A stretch of 12,589 nt of DNA from CG10-46-32 sp964606465 (lineage in GTDB: Bacteria; Patescibacteriota; Patescibacteriia; UBA2169). Numbering within the stretch: the stretch's first letter is position 1; the number at the start of each line of letters is the position of its first letter. The notes beneath the pieces were generated by a model. It was not told the DNA's origin. It searched no databases and saw nothing but the letters and a program-made list of their open reading frames with translations. A program made the position numbers and the translations under genes. Below are positions 11,589 through 12,589 of the stretch, piece after piece. The stretch covers positions 1-12,589 of the forward strand of contig CAZSGI010000020.1 of NCBI GenBank assembly GCA_964606465.1, given 5' to 3'.

Positions 11589-12589
11589 ATGTCGGGAGAA
11601 GTGTGGGTGGTGAGGGACCCGGCGTACGGAGACAACGGCAAGGCAAAGGTCGTGGATTACCTTACCGGCGATCCGCGCGTGCGGGCGGTTGTTCGGTGGC
11701 AGGGCGGCGACAACGCCGGACACACGGTTGTTGTGGGCAAAAAGAAATTCGCCCTCCATTACCTGCCGTGCGGCGTCATACGGGCGCACGAACGCCCCCT
11801 CAAGAGCGTGATGGGTCGGGGCATGGCGGTGAGCCTCGGGCGCCTCTTCGCGGAGATTGACAAACTCGCACGTGAGGGAATCAGCGTCACTCCAGAGAAC
11901 CTGCTCATATCCGAAGGCGCACAGCTCACGTTCCCGTACCACATGGCGTTGGAGCGGGCGCGGGAGAGCGGTGCGGCCAAACGGGGCACCACTGCCAGAG
12001 GGGTTGGGCCCACCTACGCAGCCTCATGCCTGTACCAAAAAGTGATGGCATGCGACGTGCGCGACCTTGCTGTTGTCAGGAGGCGCATTGAAGAACCAAA
12101 CGGCTGGGCCGCGAGCATCCTGCGTGACCAGTACTACGAACAAGAGATCTTTCCTGATGAAACCATGGATGAGGTTCGTAGGTACCGCGACCGGCTGCTG
12201 CCGTTCCTTGGCAATGAAATCCTGTACCTCAACGAGCTGCTCGCGGACGGAGCGCTGGTCGTGTGCGAGGGCGCCCAGGGCGGCATGCTGGACCGGGACC
12301 TCGGCATCCGCGGGGGAACGGCCTCGCACACCTGGACCGGATCCATCCAGTCAGGCTGCGGCATTGATCCGCGGCAATGGGTTACGCGCGACATTGCCGT
12401 GGTCAAGGCGTACACGAGCCGCGTGGGCATGGGCCACTTTGTTCCGGAAATCCACAGGCCGCTCGCTGACCGTATCCGCGAGGTCGGCAACGAGTACGGC
12501 ACCACCACAGGCAGACCGCGCCAGGTTGGCTGGCCAGACCACGTGGTAGCGCGCTTCTGCGCCATGGTGGGCAGGCCCACAGAGCTTGC
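11589..12589 (+). CDS. purA: Adenylosuccinate synthetase (PurA), divergent, 3' end cut off
   Basis: 333 codons are present and the frame is still open at the right edge (full PurA is about 420-430). The enzyme joins IMP and aspartate with GTP, the first step from IMP to AMP. Recognisable blocks: RWQGGDNAGHT (36-46) with catalytic His45, GTTARGVGPTY (133-143), EGAQGGMLD (227-235), KAYTSRVGMGHF (273-284) and GNEYGTTTGRPRQVGWPD (300-317). The P-loop reads GDNGKAK instead of GDEGKGK; the catalytic Asp (15) is kept. The IMP loop is GIRGGTASH instead of GTYPYVTSS. E. coli Arg143 aligns, ungapped, with Tyr149. The start has a strong ribosome site, AAGGAGG six bases before ATG. It is the only plus-strand gene. 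It may be a divergent PurA or a relative with another substrate. Confidence 0.85.
   Translation, partial: MSGEVWVVRDPAYGDNGKAKVVDYLTGDPRVRAVVRWQGGDNAGHTVVVGKKKFALHYLPCGVIRAHERPLKSVMGRGMAVSLGRLFAEIDKLAREGISVTPENLLISEGAQLTFPYHMALERARESGAAKRGTTARGVGPTYAASCLYQKVMACDVRDLAVVRRRIEEPNGWAASILRDQYYEQEIFPDETMDEVRRYRDRLLPFLGNEILYLNELLADGALVVCEGAQGGMLDRDLGIRGGTASHTWTGSIQSGCGIDPRQWVTRDIAVVKAYTSRVGMGHFVPEIHRPLADRIREVGNEYGTTTGRPRQVGWPDHVVARFCAMVGRPTEL

Noticed and set aside
11453..11860. 135-residue plus-strand frame at the start of purA
   Set aside because: Arg/Gly-rich shadow in a different frame from purA; the purA frame has family motifs and a strong ribosome site.
11589..12589. PurZ, the phage 2-aminoadenylosuccinate synthetase of the Z-genome pathway
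   Set aside because: PurZ replaces the catalytic Asp of the P-loop, whereas Asp15 is kept here, and no phage genes surround it.

Overview
The window looks like a chromosomal piece of a GC-rich bacterium, and the likeliest source is a Candidate Phyla Radiation (Patescibacteria/Parcubacteria-type) genome. The reasons are inferential: a dense array of small operons, NusA with a long acidic insertion in its N-terminal domain, a three-helix membrane protein and an Ig-repeat surface protein of types I associate with that group, and several genes without a Shine-Dalgarno sequence. No 16S rRNA or ribosomal protein is present to settle it. All genes are on the minus strand except the last one, a purA-type gene on the plus strand that runs off the right edge. 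No mobile element, CRISPR array or prophage is visible.

Read in the direction of transcription (right to left), the layout is as follows. (1) Around 11480-11523, two divergent promoters interleave. One drives purA rightward; the other drives a leftward trio: a SAM methyltransferase, a small membrane protein and a YraN-family nuclease-like protein. (2) The 280 bp between yraN and the chosen start of the next gene (9891-10170) hold three tandem DnaA-box-like 9-mers, a promoter candidate, a 12-bp long-range stem enclosing a second hairpin, and an oddly placed ribosome binding site. This leads into a gene for a surface protein with a signal peptide, three Ig-like repeats, one transmembrane helix and a proline-rich tail. 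That gene ends at a perfect 30-bp palindromic terminator. (3) A good promoter then starts a likely operon nusA-hppA-plsC-tig: transcription factor, proton-pumping pyrophosphatase, acyltransferase and trigger factor. The start of its transcript should fold into a terminator-like hairpin followed by six U. (4) tRNA-Gly(GCC) and tRNA-Leu(UAA) follow with their own promoter and terminator. (5) pyrD-pyrC-purH form a tightly packed nucleotide-synthesis operon that leaves the window at the left edge.

Functionally, the window is housekeeping. PyrC and PyrD are steps 3 and 4 of UMP synthesis, PurH makes IMP, and PurA leads from IMP toward AMP. HppA recovers energy from the pyrophosphate that biosynthesis releases, and PlsC makes phosphatidic acid. 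I do not see a clear new multi-gene system. The points most worth a second look are the 5' hairpin of nusA, the structured leader before the surface-protein gene, the DnaA-box-like cluster, and active-site departures in the purA and pyrC products.
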